Below, in pieces: positions 1 to 10,137 of a stretch of DNA of 64,000 nucleotides. The position numbers were made by a program, and so were the translations under genes. Location of the stretch: the NCBI RefSeq assembly GCF_004197395.1, contig NZ_SELS01000004.1, positions 124,001 to 188,000 on the forward strand, written 5' to 3'. The stretch comes from Paraburkholderia sp. UYCP14C. GTDB lineage: Bacteria; Pseudomonadota; Gammaproteobacteria; Burkholderiales; Burkholderiaceae. Within the stretch, counting starts at the first letter, position 1. Each line of letters starts with the position of its first letter. The notes beneath the pieces are model-generated. The model worked only from the letters and a program-made list of their open reading frames with translations, was not told the origin of the DNA and did not search any database.

Positions 1-581
1 TGACCATTGGGACGACGCACCGGCGTGCCGCTCACCACCACCGACGACGCCCGTCCGTTGTAGCCGATCGGCATCTCCGACCAGTTCGGCAGCAGCGCAT
101 TCTTCGGATCGCGGAACATCGAGCCGACATTGGTCGCGTGTTCCTTCGACGAATAGAAATCCGTGTAGCCCGGAATCTGCACCGGCAGATGCAGACGCGC
201 ATCGGCCGCAAGCACCAGCACCTTCGCGCGCAACGCGGCATCGTCGCGCAACGTCGCAGTATCGCGCGCGAGCAGTCGGCTCAGCTGGATACGCACGCTG
301 CGCCACGCGTCGCGGCCGAGCGCGATGAAATCGTTCAGCGCATCGCGTGCGAATACGTTCGGCGCCGGCACGCTCACGAGACCCTCGGCCTGCAACGCGG
401 CCAGATCGACGATCTGATCGCCGATCGCGACGCCCACGCGGCGCGCGTCGTTGCCGCGGTCGCTGAAAATGCCGAACGGCAGGTTCTGGATCGGGAAGTC
501 GCTGGCCGGGTCGTTGGCCGACTCGATCCAGCTCTTGCGCGACGCATCGAGCGTCGCCTGGAGATCGTTTACCGCGTTCAT
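1..581 (-). CDS. fahA: fumarylacetoacetase, N-terminal part (runs off the window)
   Basis: Last enzyme of tyrosine/phenylalanine degradation; it hydrolyses fumarylacetoacetate to fumarate and acetoacetate in the cytoplasm. About 193 N-terminal residues are visible, starting [12 protein letters not shown]. They include the family's N-terminal domain signatures [12 protein letters not shown] and [15 protein letters not shown]. The catalytic C-terminal domain lies outside the window. The ATG overlaps the stop of hmgA in an ATGA arrangement (578-581), so the two are translationally coupled and probably form one unit with the upstream transporter. Identification rests on N-terminal similarity plus adjacency to hmgA, and both agree. 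Confidence 0.93.
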   Translation of the reverse strand, partial: MNAVNDLQATLDASRKSWIESANDPASDFPIQNLPFGIFSDRGNDARRVGVAIGDQIVDLAALQAEGLVSVPAPNVFARDALNDFIALGRDAWRSVRIQLSRLLARDTATLRDDAALRAKVLVLAADARLHLPVQIPGYTDFYSSKEHATNVGSMFRDPKNALLPNWSEMPIGYNGRASSVVVSGTPVRRPNG

Positions 582-1924
582 CGTTGCTCCGGATTGAAGT
601 GTTTCTTGAGGCCTTGCCAGCACTCGTAGTAATGCGCCTGCAGTTGCGCGGTTTCGAGCGCGAAGCGGGTCGGCTTGATCAGCGTGCGCGTCTCGAACAT
701 GAAGGCCATCGTGTCGTCGACCTTCTTCGGCACCGAGGTGTCGATATGCGACGCTTTCTCGAACGTGTCCGCGTCCGGGCCGTGACCCGTCATGCAGTTG
801 TGCAGGCTCGCGCCGCCGGGCACGAAGCCCTCGGCCTTCGCGTCGTAGACGCCATGCACGAGGCCCATGAACTCGCTCGCCACATTGCGATGGAACCAGG
901 GCGGCCGGAACGTATCTTCGGCGGCGAGCCAGCGCGGCGGGAAGATCACGAAGTCGATCGTATCGACGCCCGGCGTGTCGCTTTGCGATTGCAGCACGAG
1001 GAAGATCGACGGATCCGGATGGTCGAAGCTGATCGAGCCGATCGTGTTGAAGCGGCGCAGGTCGTATTTGTACGGCGCGTAGTTGCCGTGCCATGCGACC
1101 ACGTCGAGCGGCGAATGGCCGATGTCCGCGCGCCATAGATTGCCGTTCATCTTCGCGACGAGCTCGAACGCGCCTTCGCGGTCTTCGTACGCGGCATGCG
1201 GGCTCAGGAAGTCGCGCGGATTCGCGAGACCGTTGGAGCCGATCGGTCCCAGTTCCGGCAGACGCAGCAGCGCGCCGAAGTTCTCGCAGATATAGCCGCG
1301 CGCGCTGCCGTCCGGCAGGCTCACCGCGAAGCGCACGCCGCGCGGAATCACCGCGATCTCGTACGGCTCGATATCGACCCGGCCCATTTCGGTCGCGATA
1401 TGCAGGCGCCCTTGCTGCGGCACGATCAGCAGTTCGCCGTCGGCGCTGTAGAAGAAGCGGTCCTGCATCGAACGGTTCGCCGCGTACAGATGGATCGCGC
1501 AACCGCTCATCGCTTCGGCCGAGCCGTTGCCCGCCATCGTGACCCAGCCGTCGATGAAATCGGTCGGCTCGCTCGGCATCGGCAGCGGATCCCAGCGCAG
1601 CTGGTTCGGCGGCGTCGGCGGCACTTCGGCGAAGTTCGCGACGAGCCGCTCCGACGGCATCAGCGTGAACGGCTTGTGCATCGCCGCCGGACGAATCCGG
1701 TACAGCCACGAGCGACGGTTGTGACCGCGCGGCGCCGTAAACGCCGTGCCCGAAATCTGTTCGGCGTACAAACCGTAGGCTGCGCGCTGCGGCGAATTGC
1801 GGCCGCTCGGCAACGCGCCCGGCAATGCCTCCGTCGCGAATTCGTTCAGGAAGCCCGACTGATAGCCGGGCTCGATTTCAGGCCGCAGGCGTTCGTCGGC
1901 CGGCGTACGTGTTGAGGTATCCAT
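578..1924 (-). CDS. hmgA: homogentisate 1,2-dioxygenase
   Basis: Opens the aromatic ring of homogentisate to maleylacetoacetate using non-haem Fe(II). The protein has 448 residues, normal for the family. The iron-ligand region is visible as WFHRNVASE (the His and Glu ligands of the family) and the third His lies in MTGHGPDAD. The N-terminus has the characteristic [19 protein letters not shown]. The ATG at 1924 is preceded by GGAGAA at a good distance. An open frame continues upstream through the transporter gene but is non-coding there. Downstream it overlaps fahA by four bases, and upstream it is 62 bases from the transporter. No maleylacetoacetate isomerase gene is visible here. Confidence 0.97.
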   Translation of the reverse strand: MDTSTRTPADERLRPEIEPGYQSGFLNEFATEALPGALPSGRNSPQRAAYGLYAEQISGTAFTAPRGHNRRSWLYRIRPAAMHKPFTLMPSERLVANFAEVPPTPPNQLRWDPLPMPSEPTDFIDGWVTMAGNGSAEAMSGCAIHLYAANRSMQDRFFYSADGELLIVPQQGRLHIATEMGRVDIEPYEIAVIPRGVRFAVSLPDGSARGYICENFGALLRLPELGPIGSNGLANPRDFLSPHAAYEDREGAFELVAKMNGNLWRADIGHSPLDVVAWHGNYAPYKYDLRRFNTIGSISFDHPDPSIFLVLQSQSDTPGVDTIDFVIFPPRWLAAEDTFRPPWFHRNVASEFMGLVHGVYDAKAEGFVPGGASLHNCMTGHGPDADTFEKASHIDTSVPKKVDDTMAFMFETRTLIKPTRFALETAQLQAHYYECWQGLKKHFNPEQR

Positions 1925-1986
1925 ACAAGGTTCTCCGCGAGTTGCTCGATTCTTTTCCGATTGGTACGTGATCTTTGCAGTGAGGC

Positions 1987-3342
1987 TCAGGCCGGCTCCG
2001 CTTCGGACGCGCGCCTCGGTTGCCGCGTCGCACCGGCGAGTGCGACCACCAGCAGCGCCGAGCACAGCACCGGCACCGCCGCCGCATGAAACAGCGCGGC
2101 ATTCGACCAGTTCAGCGCGATCAGCTGACCGCCGACGAGCGGCCCGATCACCGAGCCGATCCGGCCGATGCCGAGACTCCAGCCAATGCCGGTCGAGCGC
2201 AGCGCGGTCGGATAGAAATGCCCGGCGAGCGCATTGACCGCCGGCTGTCCGCCGACCACGCAGAAGCCGCCCGCGAACACGACGACGAGCAGCCACGGCA
2301 GCACATGCGCGACCACGCCGATCGTGCCGACCGCGAACGCGGCAAGCGCGAAGCACGCGAACAGCACGCGCACGAAACCCATGCGCTCGATGAACCAGCC
2401 GAGCAGCAGCGTGCCGATCACACCGCCCGTCTGCAGCACCGTGCCGACGATCACCGCCGTGCCCGCCGTGTAGCCGGCGTCGCGCATCACGGTGGGCAGC
2501 CAGTTCGACAGGAAGTACAGCACGATCAGGTTCATGAAGCTGATCGCCCACAGAATCAACGTGACCGGACCGCGGCCCGCGCGAAACAATTCGGCGACCG
2601 GCGCGCCGTCGCTGCGTTTTTCGCTGACGACGAGGCGCGTGTTCGCGTCGATCGGCAAGGCCGGGTCGAACTTCGCCAGCCAGTTCACCGCGCGCTCGCC
2701 GCGGCCCTTCAGCACCAGAAACTGCAGCGACTCCGGCAGAGCAACCAGCATCGCGAACGCGAGCAGCAACGGCACCGCGCCGCCGACCCAGAACACCGCG
2801 CGCCAGCCGTAGGCCGGAATCAGCGCGGCGCTGACGAAGCCGCCGACCGCCGCGCCCAGCGTAAAGCCGCACGACACCAGCATCATGCGCTTGACGCGAT
2901 GCGCGGGTGTGGAGAATTCGCCGACCAGCGCCATCGCGTTCGGCATGATGCAGCCGAGCCCGAGCCCGGTGATGAAGCGCAGCGTGATCAGCGCGGGAAT
3001 GGTCGCTACGAACGGCGTGGCGAGCATCGACAGCGAGAAGAAGAACGTTGCGCCGATCAGCACCGGCCGCCTGCCGATGCGGTCGGCCAGCACTGACAGC
3101 CCGAGCGCGCCCAGCAACATGCCGAACAGGCTCGCGCTGAAAACGGGGCCGAGCGCGGTTTTCGCGACGTGCCATTCGGCGATCACGCTGGGCGCGACAT
3201 AGCCCATCGCCTGCGCGTCGAAGCCGTCGATCAGCAGACACAGCCCGCACAGCGCGAGCAGCATCGCCTGAAAAGCCGGGCGATGCGTTTCGGCGAGCAC
3301 GCGCTCGACTTCGATCACGTTGGCGGCGGATTGGTCACTCAT
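1987..3342 (-). CDS. MFS transporter, aromatic acid:H+ symporter family
   Basis: Inner-membrane major-facilitator transporter of 451 residues with about twelve hydrophobic segments. The first segment carries [14 protein letters not shown], characteristic of the aromatic acid:H+ symporter (AAHS) group (PcaK/MhpT-like). The loop 2-3 MFS motif is seen as [11 protein letters not shown]. It probably imports an aromatic acid feeding the adjacent hmgA-fahA pathway, such as homogentisate or a precursor; the substrate is inferred from neighbours only. The ATG at 3342 is preferred because AGGGACG precedes it; an in-frame GTG at 3363 is the alternative. Two palindromes lie just upstream. Confidence 0.9.
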   Translation of the reverse strand: MSDQSAANVIEVERVLAETHRPAFQAMLLALCGLCLLIDGFDAQAMGYVAPSVIAEWHVAKTALGPVFSASLFGMLLGALGLSVLADRIGRRPVLIGATFFFSLSMLATPFVATIPALITLRFITGLGLGCIMPNAMALVGEFSTPAHRVKRMMLVSCGFTLGAAVGGFVSAALIPAYGWRAVFWVGGAVPLLLAFAMLVALPESLQFLVLKGRGERAVNWLAKFDPALPIDANTRLVVSEKRSDGAPVAELFRAGRGPVTLILWAISFMNLIVLYFLSNWLPTVMRDAGYTAGTAVIVGTVLQTGGVIGTLLLGWFIERMGFVRVLFACFALAAFAVGTIGVVAHVLPWLLVVVFAGGFCVVGGQPAVNALAGHFYPTALRSTGIGWSLGIGRIGSVIGPLVGGQLIALNWSNAALFHAAAVPVLCSALLVVALAGATRQPRRASEAEPA

Positions 3343-3373
3343 TGGGTCGTCCCTCAAGCTCACTGAAATTGCG

Positions 3374-3390
3374 TTTTACGCATAGTAAAA
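3374..3390. promoter_or_regulatory. 17-base palindrome, candidate operator of the homogentisate operon
   Basis: Perfect inverted repeat TTTTAC-GCATA-GTAAAA about 30 bases upstream of the transporter start. A second copy with 13 of 17 matches (AATTAC-GAATA-GTGAAA) sits at 3393-3409, so there are two sites about 19 bases apart. I recall that the IclR-type repressor HmgR of Pseudomonas binds a 17-base palindrome at its hmg promoter, which fits in size and context. An IclR-family gene lies 1.1 kb away. Binding is inference. Confidence 0.55.
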
Positions 3391-3608
3391 CGAATTACGA
3401 ATAGTGAAACTAACGTATACCCCTGGAAGCTCGCTCGCCAAGCTCGTGATTTCGCGCTCAGCCCCGGCCGACAAGCCTGAGACCCATAACGTTATGACCA
3501 TTTTGTTAATCTGCGCGGGGCGCGTACTGCTACCATCAATGCATGCGGCCATCGCGTCGCGCCGCCACGCGCCCGGTGCGCGTTCATCGTCGCCTTTCAA
3601 TCGCCTTC

Positions 3609-4442
3609 ATGATTTCGCCGACCATTCCCGATCTGATCGCCCGCGCCGCTCATCACCCGTTTCTCGGCGAGCATCTGGCCCTGGGACAAGGCGCGCACGC
3701 CGGCATCGCGCTCGCGCATTTCGACGGCATCGAGCTCACCAGCGCCTACGAGCCGATCTTCGACATCAGCGTGCATGCGCTCGCACAGTCGCTGTCATGC
3801 GGCGCGGAAGGGGTCGACCGGTTCGGCGACGAACTCGGCTTTCAGGCCGTCACGCACCGGCTCGGCGCGCCGTCGTTCGACGTGTTCGATCCATTCGACA
3901 ACATCGCCGACGATCAGCAACTGGTCGCGCTAGACCGCATGTCGCGCGCGCTGCACGCAATCAATTTCTTCGGCCCGCAACGGCATGGGCTGCTGTTTCT
4001 GCGCGTGCACGAGAGGCTATTGAAGAGTGTGAAGTACGACCACGGCCGGCATTTTTCGAGCGTGCTGACGTCGTTCAATCTGAGTCCGTCGCGCATCGTC
4101 ATCGAGCTGCCGGCGGCGGCGGTCGCGCACAAGACGTTTCTTGGCTATCTGACGCGCAGCTATCAGCACTACGGGTTCAAGGTGGCGGGCAATCTGTCGA
4201 ACGCGGGGCAGATTCTGTCGGTGTCGGAAACCGCGCGGCTCGACTTCATCAAGATGGATGCGTCGGTCGCATTGCGCGACGCGACCGTGAAGCCGCTCGT
4301 CGGCTACGCGGGGCGGCTGCGGGTGCCGCTGATTTTCAATCGCGTGATGGATGAGGCGCAGTTCTCCGCGCTACAGCAGTACGACGTGCGGTTCGTGCAA
4401 GGGCCATTGTTCAACGCGCATTATCACGACCGGGCGGCGTGA
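3609..4442 (+). CDS. degenerate EAL-domain protein
   Basis: 277-residue cytoplasmic protein shaped like a single EAL (cyclic-di-GMP phosphodiesterase) domain. It has an N-terminal AYEPIFDI (usually FQPIVD), IVIELPAAA where catalytic proteins have a metal-binding E-x-TE, LDFIKMDAS corresponding to D-x-LKID, and RFVQGPLFN corresponding to the final QG element. The normally invariant DDFGTG loop is replaced by GNLSNAG. It is therefore probably not an active phosphodiesterase and may be a cyclic-di-GMP sensor or protein-binding module. The start at 3609 is chosen because the in-frame extension to 3543 is Arg-rich and unlike coding sequence. It is divergent from the homogentisate transporter. Confidence 0.75.
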   Translation: MISPTIPDLIARAAHHPFLGEHLALGQGAHAGIALAHFDGIELTSAYEPIFDISVHALAQSLSCGAEGVDRFGDELGFQAVTHRLGAPSFDVFDPFDNIADDQQLVALDRMSRALHAINFFGPQRHGLLFLRVHERLLKSVKYDHGRHFSSVLTSFNLSPSRIVIELPAAAVAHKTFLGYLTRSYQHYGFKVAGNLSNAGQILSVSETARLDFIKMDASVALRDATVKPLVGYAGRLRVPLIFNRVMDEAQFSALQQYDVRFVQGPLFNAHYHDRAA

Positions 4443-4483
4443 CACGAGGTTGGCGCGATTGGCCGGGGCGCCCCGGCATCGCC

Positions 4484-5269
4484 TCAGCCCGGCTCCCCCA
4501 GGCGCGCCGCGAGCGCCTTCAGGCGCGGCGCGACATTCTCGCGAAACACCTCCTCCCCCATCGACGAAGCGGGCCCGCTGCAACTGAGCACGAGCCAGCG
4601 GTTTTCGCGCGGCTCGCGAAACGGCACCGCGACCGCGTTCACGTCGTCATGCCACGCGCGAAACGAATAGCAGCAGCGCTCGGTCGCGAACGCGGCGATC
4701 TCCTGTTCGGCTTCGGCGACGAGCATCGCCCCCATTCTGCCGGCGGCTTTTTTCAGTTCCGCGAGTAGCGCGGTGCGGGCCTCGAGCGGCTGCACCGCGA
4801 GATAGGCGCGGCCCATCGAGCTCGTCAGCATCGACAGTTTCGAGCCGGATGCGAGGCCGAGCGTCAGCGCGGTTTCGCTGCGGATCGTCTCCAGATACAC
4901 CATGTCGAGCCCGTCCCGGCACCCGAGCGAAACCGCCGCGCCGACTTCGCGCGCGAGGCTGCGCAGATGCGGGCGCGCGAGTTCGAGCGTATCGGAGCCA
5001 GACAGCAGCGCGAAGCCGAGCGACAGCACGCCCGCGTCGAGCGCATATTTGCCGTGTCTTTCGTCGAGCCGCAGATAGCCGAGCACGGTCAGCGTGTAGG
5101 CGAGCCGGTTCACGGTGGCCTTCGGCAAACCCGTGCGTTCGACGAAATCGCGATTGCCGAGCATCGTGTCGCCCGGCCGGAACGCGCGCAGCAGGTCCAG
5201 CCCGCGAGCAAGGGCAACGACGAATTTGCGTTCGTCGAGCGGAGCGGAGAAAGTGGATGGCAGCGTCAT
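4484..5269 (-). CDS. IclR-family transcriptional regulator
   Basis: 261-residue DNA-binding regulator. An N-terminal winged helix-turn-helix is visible around residues 20-80 (RGLDLLRAF, then TGLPKATVNRLAYTLTVLGY) and a C-terminal IclR effector-binding domain follows. The family binds small, often aromatic, metabolites. It is divergent from glutaryl-CoA dehydrogenase with 94 bases between the starts, and that gap contains a likely operator. It may control gcdH, the nearby homogentisate operon, or both. ATG at 5269 is preferred; an in-frame GTG at 5281 adds four residues. Family assignment is secure; effector and targets are inferred from context. Confidence 0.92.
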   Translation of the reverse strand: MTLPSTFSAPLDERKFVVALARGLDLLRAFRPGDTMLGNRDFVERTGLPKATVNRLAYTLTVLGYLRLDERHGKYALDAGVLSLGFALLSGSDTLELARPHLRSLAREVGAAVSLGCRDGLDMVYLETIRSETALTLGLASGSKLSMLTSSMGRAYLAVQPLEARTALLAELKKAAGRMGAMLVAEAEQEIAAFATERCCYSFRAWHDDVNAVAVPFREPRENRWLVLSCSGPASSMGEEVFRENVAPRLKALAARLGEPG

Positions 5270-5304
5270 AGGGTGATACACTCAGGCGTCGTTTGCAAAA
5301 CATT

Positions 5305-5321
5305 GTTTCGCAAGGCGGAAC
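5305..5321. promoter_or_regulatory. IclR-type inverted repeat between regulator and gcdH
   Basis: GTTTCGC-AAG-GCGGAAC, a 7-3-7 inverted repeat with one mismatch, centred in the divergent intergenic region of the IclR gene and gcdH. Its form (GTTTCGC arms) resembles operators of IclR-family regulators. A partial dyad GTTTGCAAAAC lies next to it at 5291-5301. Inference only. Confidence 0.5.
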
Positions 5322-5363
5322 GCAAGTCAAGCTTGTTCTGAGTGAGAAATCAGGAGATACGTC

Positions 5364-6554
<1,191 letters not shown>

Positions 6555-6583
6555 TTCCGCTGCTGGCGTTCCGCTAGTGCAAA

Positions 6584-6620
6584 AAAGCCGGTTCTTCTTC
6601 CGAAGAACCGGCTTTCTGTT
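6584..6620. terminator. bidirectional Rho-independent terminator
   Basis: AAAGCCGGTTCTTC (6584-6597) pairs perfectly with GAAGAACCGGCTTT (6602-6615) around a TTCC loop. It has a U-rich tail on the + strand and an A-run at the other side. It sits between the convergent gcdH and peroxiredoxin genes and can serve both. Confidence 0.88.
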
Positions 6621-6634
6621 TGAGGCCGCGCAGC

Positions 6635-7273
<639 letters not shown>

Positions 7274-7623
7274 AGTGCATCTCCTGTGGGTATTCGGAAG
7301 GTATCCGGATGGGGTCGCGGGCGTGTGCCCGCGGCGGCCCGTCACGATAAAGCATAAGGCCGCGGTGGTACATGGCGAACCAACATCGCGTCAGTACTTT
7401 ATGCGTTTTTGTAATTTTCTCCCGTTTGATGGAAACTTTGCGGGACAGATCAACTCAATCCAATACCGGTCTGGAGCAGAGTGCCCTCAAACGGGTGTCC
7501 TGTCGCCGCGCGCTGCCGGGAACGGATCATGCGGCGGCGGTGGCACGCAACCGGCACTATGCTCGCCAGCGACCGTTTCTTTGGTTACGATTTACGCGTA
7601 GCGTGAGACAAAGGGAGCTGTCA
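7274..7623. other. 350-base intergenic region between divergent genes
   Basis: Separates the peroxiredoxin (left) from the DUF883 gene (right). It should hold both promoters. A locally AT-rich patch lies around 7390-7440. AAAGGGAG at 7612-7619 is the ribosome binding site of the DUF883 gene. I see no RNA gene, repeat or confident promoter pair in it. Confidence 0.5.
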
Positions 7624-7926
7624 ATGTCGGAAGTCAACAAGGAGAGATTGATGTCGGATATCAAAACCGTCCTCGCGGACGCTGAAGACCTGCTCAAACA
7701 GGCCGCGAGCGCTACCGGCGAACGCGCATCGGAACTGCGCGAAACCGCGCTGACGCGCCTGAAGCAGGCGAAAGAAAAGGCAGCCGACGTCCAGGTCGTG
7801 GTCGTCGAAAAAGGCAAGAAGGCGGCCCGCGCCACCGACGACTACGTGCACGAGCATCCGTGGGCGTCGATCGGCATCGCCGCCGGGATCGGCGTCGTGG
7901 TCGGTCTGCTGATCAATCGCAAGTAA
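7624..7926 (+). CDS. DUF883 / YqjD-ElaB family membrane-anchored protein
   Basis: 100 residues: a long amphipathic, Lys/Ala/Glu-rich helical region (residues 1-75), the conserved YVHEHPWASIGIAAGIG and a single C-terminal membrane helix ending in LLINRK. E. coli YqjD and ElaB have this tail-anchored design and bind stationary-phase ribosomes. The same role is possible here but is inferred from the family. A strong ribosome binding site AAAGGGAG precedes the ATG. It is followed by a holin-superfamily gene and a third small gene, the same order as the E. coli yqjD-yqjE-yqjK operon. Confidence 0.88.
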   Translation: MSEVNKERLMSDIKTVLADAEDLLKQAASATGERASELRETALTRLKQAKEKAADVQVVVVEKGKKAARATDDYVHEHPWASIGIAAGIGVVVGLLINRK

Positions 7927-8059
7927 AGGCCGGTGAGGTCGCCGGAGCACGCATGTCCGGCGCACCGGAGACACGGGCGGACCGGCGCGAGCCTCGCCGG
8001 TCCCCTTCTGCTGGCGCGCGTGCGCGCCGGCCAGGCCCTCACGCGCAACGCCCACAGCC

Positions 8060-8449
8060 ATGACGACCGAAACACACTCGCAGCGCGCAGAACACAGCCC
8101 GTTGCGCCGTATTCTCAGTTCCGTGTTTGCAATCCTGCAGACGCGGCTCGAACTGGTGGGCATCGAACTCGCCGAGGAAAAAGACCGCCTGCTCGGCGTG
8201 CTGTTTCTCGGCCTTGCGGCAATGATGCTCGCGACGATGGCCTTGATCGCGTTGACCGCACTGGTCGCCATCGCCTTCTGGGACACCTACCGATGGCAGT
8301 CGCTTGCCGGCATCACCGCGGTCTACGCGATTGCCGGCCTCGCCTGCGCGCTGAAGGCCCGCAGCGGATTGCGCAACGCGCCGATGGTATTCGAAGCGAC
8401 CATCGCCGAGTTCGAAAAGGATCGCGACGCGTTTCGCAGCCGCGACTGA
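8060..8449 (+). CDS. phage-holin-superfamily 3.6 membrane protein (YqjE-like)
   Basis: 129 residues with two clear transmembrane segments (around residues 45-70 and 75-100) separated by a short WDTYRWQ turn. The preceding cytoplasmic helix contains RLELVGIELAEEKDRL, the pattern of the Phage_holin_3_6 (DUF1469) family to which E. coli YqjE belongs. Despite the family name there is no phage context. It lies 133 bases after the DUF883 gene and 57 bases before the next gene, so the three are likely co-expressed. The function of the family is not established. Confidence 0.85.
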   Translation: MTTETHSQRAEHSPLRRILSSVFAILQTRLELVGIELAEEKDRLLGVLFLGLAAMMLATMALIALTALVAIAFWDTYRWQSLAGITAVYAIAGLACALKARSGLRNAPMVFEATIAEFEKDRDAFRSRD

Positions 8450-8506
8450 TGGGCAAGTCTGTTTGCATCCGATCCCTCGCTTCACCTCCACTGCCGCCGA
8501 CACGCC

Positions 8507-9019
8507 ATGAGCCAGTCCCGTCCCGATACCGCCTTTCGTAACAAGCGCCTTCCGTCGAAGGATCTGAGTGCGCCGCATCTGCGGGCGCTGCGCAAGGAAT
8601 TGCTGCTCGTGCGCGCGGACGTCGAGCGCGTCGAGCTCGCGCAGGCCACCTTGGAACTGCGCCAGGCCGTCACGCATTTCAGCTGGCTCAAGTTCGTGAT
8701 TCCCGGCTTCGGCGGCGTGCGCGTCGGTAAAGGCCCGAAGGCGAGCGTGCTCAACGCGGGCACGATCGGCGCATTGCTGAAGCAGTATCCGTTCATCAGC
8801 TCGCTCGCTTCGCTGTTGCTCGCCAAACCGCTGCGCGCAACGGTCGTCGCGGGCGCGAAGCCCGCGCTCAAGTGGGGCAGCATTGCACTCGGCGCGTGGG
8901 AAGCGTTCCGGATCTGGCAACAGATGAAGAACGAGTCGGCGGCGGCGCGGGCGGCTTCGGCGGCTTCGGCTGCGCAGTCGGCGGCTGTGCAGGCCGATTC
9001 GACGCGAAGCGGCTACTGA
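8507..9019 (+). CDS. conserved hypothetical protein, third gene of the yqjD-like cluster (possibly DUF3318)
   Basis: 170 residues. The N-terminal half is basic and helical (PHLRALRKELLLVRADVERVEL), a moderately hydrophobic stretch lies around 85-135, and the tail is Ala/Ser-rich (AAARAASAASAAQSAAVQ). It occupies the position of yqjK but is longer and not clearly homologous. I associate this type of Burkholderia protein with DUF3318 but cannot confirm it. Probably peripheral to, or anchored in, the inner membrane like its neighbours. Convergent with the pilin operon. Confidence 0.75.
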   Translation: MSQSRPDTAFRNKRLPSKDLSAPHLRALRKELLLVRADVERVELAQATLELRQAVTHFSWLKFVIPGFGGVRVGKGPKASVLNAGTIGALLKQYPFISSLASLLLAKPLRATVVAGAKPALKWGSIALGAWEAFRIWQQMKNESAAARAASAASAAQSAAVQADSTRSGY

Positions 9020-9083
9020 AGCCCTCTGCGATCTATCGCATGTCCCGCTCGCACGGCCGTACGCGTCAGCTTTCATTGACCCG

Positions 9084-9515
9084 CTAACCTGTATTCCAGC
9101 ATTCGCTGCTCGTGAGCGTCGTGCCGCTCGCGTCGTTTCTATTGCCTCGCTGACCTGTCGCATCGAGCGTGAATGTGCCGCACGGGTCGTCGCGCATCGG
9201 ACCCGTTTCGACGGGCGCTGCCTCGATCGAATAACCGCCGTTCGTGTCGCCCACGGGCAACACGCGCACGCGATACACCGGCGCGCCGAACTGCGGCGCC
9301 TGATCGATGCCCGGTGGCAAGGACGGCACAGCATCGCTCGCGGCTCCCTCGACGAATTGCGCAACCCGATATAACGCCGACGCCGCATCGACACGATGCG
9401 TGCGTGCGATGTGGCTGCGATACGAAGGGATGGCAAACGCGGCAAGCGTGGCGGCAATCGCGAGCGCGATCACGAGTTCGAGCAACGTGAATGCGAATGT
9501 AGTCGGCCTTGTCAT
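9084..9515 (-). CDS. type IV minor pilin, PilE-like
   Basis: 143-residue prepilin. After a short leader (MTRPTTFA) comes FTLLELVIALAIAATLAAFA, the class III signal cleaved and N-methylated by PilD, with Glu at position +5. The C-terminus has CGTFTLDATGQRGN and a second Cys close to the end, the disulfide-loop pattern of PilE-type minor pilins. It is the last gene of the minor-pilin operon, 22 bases after pilX. It would act in the initiating complex of type IV pilus assembly. ATG at 9515 was chosen to give a normal short leader. Confidence 0.85.
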   Translation of the reverse strand: MTRPTTFAFTLLELVIALAIAATLAAFAIPSYRSHIARTHRVDAASALYRVAQFVEGAASDAVPSLPPGIDQAPQFGAPVYRVRVLPVGDTNGGYSIEAAPVETGPMRDDPCGTFTLDATGQRGNRNDASGTTLTSSECWNTG

Positions 9516-9537
9516 GGGTGTCCAGTAGGTGCGTTCC

Positions 9538-10137
9538 TCAGAATGGTCTTGCGGCAACGCGCCGCCAATGACGTTCGACCGTGCCGTCTTCGGTCACGAC
9601 CGCCATCTGCAACCAGACTTGTGACTCGCTGCTCTGCCCGAAGCCGCGCGCGGTCAGCAGGTAAGCAGTAGCATTGGGTCGGTTCGTGAGACGCCAAGGC
9701 TCGATCAGACATTGCGGCGCGCGCGCCGATCCCGGCCATTGCGCGATCGGCGTGATCGCGGCGGCATCGAACGCGGTTTCAAGCCTCCATTGAGCCGGCT
9801 CGCCGGACGGGAGCGGTGTTCCGGGCGCGTCGCCACTCGCCGAGAGCACGCTGCGTTCGCACAAGGTCAGCGCCGAATCCGCCGCGTGAAAAGCCTGCAG
9901 ATAGTCGCGCACATTGGTCGCGGCGCGTGCCGCCGCGAGCGAAGTTTCGAACCAGATCGCGGACGTGGCGAGCATCATGACCGAGATCAACAGCACGATG
10001 GCTAGCACCACACCGCGTTGATCCGACCGTCGAGCACCGCCCCGACAATTTCGCTTGCCTAAGTGTTTCGCCGTTCCGCCTGCGCCGCCTATTTGGTACG
10101 CACGGCAGCGTTGCATTGCCGCGTCACGGCGCATCAC
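9538..10137 (-). CDS. pilX: type IV pilus assembly protein PilX
   Basis: 199 residues. A roughly 40-residue basic cytoplasmic N-terminus leads into DQRGVVLAIVLLISVMMLAT, then the PilX-type AFHAADSALTLCE helix (compare the F-AAE-AL-E pattern of the family) and a variable periplasmic domain. Like other PilX/GspK-type proteins it lacks the Glu+5 found in the other pilins. The ATG overlaps the stop of pilW by four bases, fixing the start. It is one of the minor pilins that prime pilus assembly. Assignment depends on motif plus operon position. Confidence 0.85.
   Translation of the reverse strand: MMRRDAAMQRCRAYQIGGAGGTAKHLGKRNCRGGARRSDQRGVVLAIVLLISVMMLATSAIWFETSLAAARAATNVRDYLQAFHAADSALTLCERSVLSASGDAPGTPLPSGEPAQWRLETAFDAAAITPIAQWPGSARAPQCLIEPWRLTNRPNATAYLLTARGFGQSSESQVWLQMAVVTEDGTVERHWRRVAARPF

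Noticed and set aside
578-3250. Apparent 890-codon fusion of the transporter region with hmgA
   Set aside because: The upstream part is a wrong frame of the MFS transporter. hmgA begins at 1924 with its own ribosome binding site.
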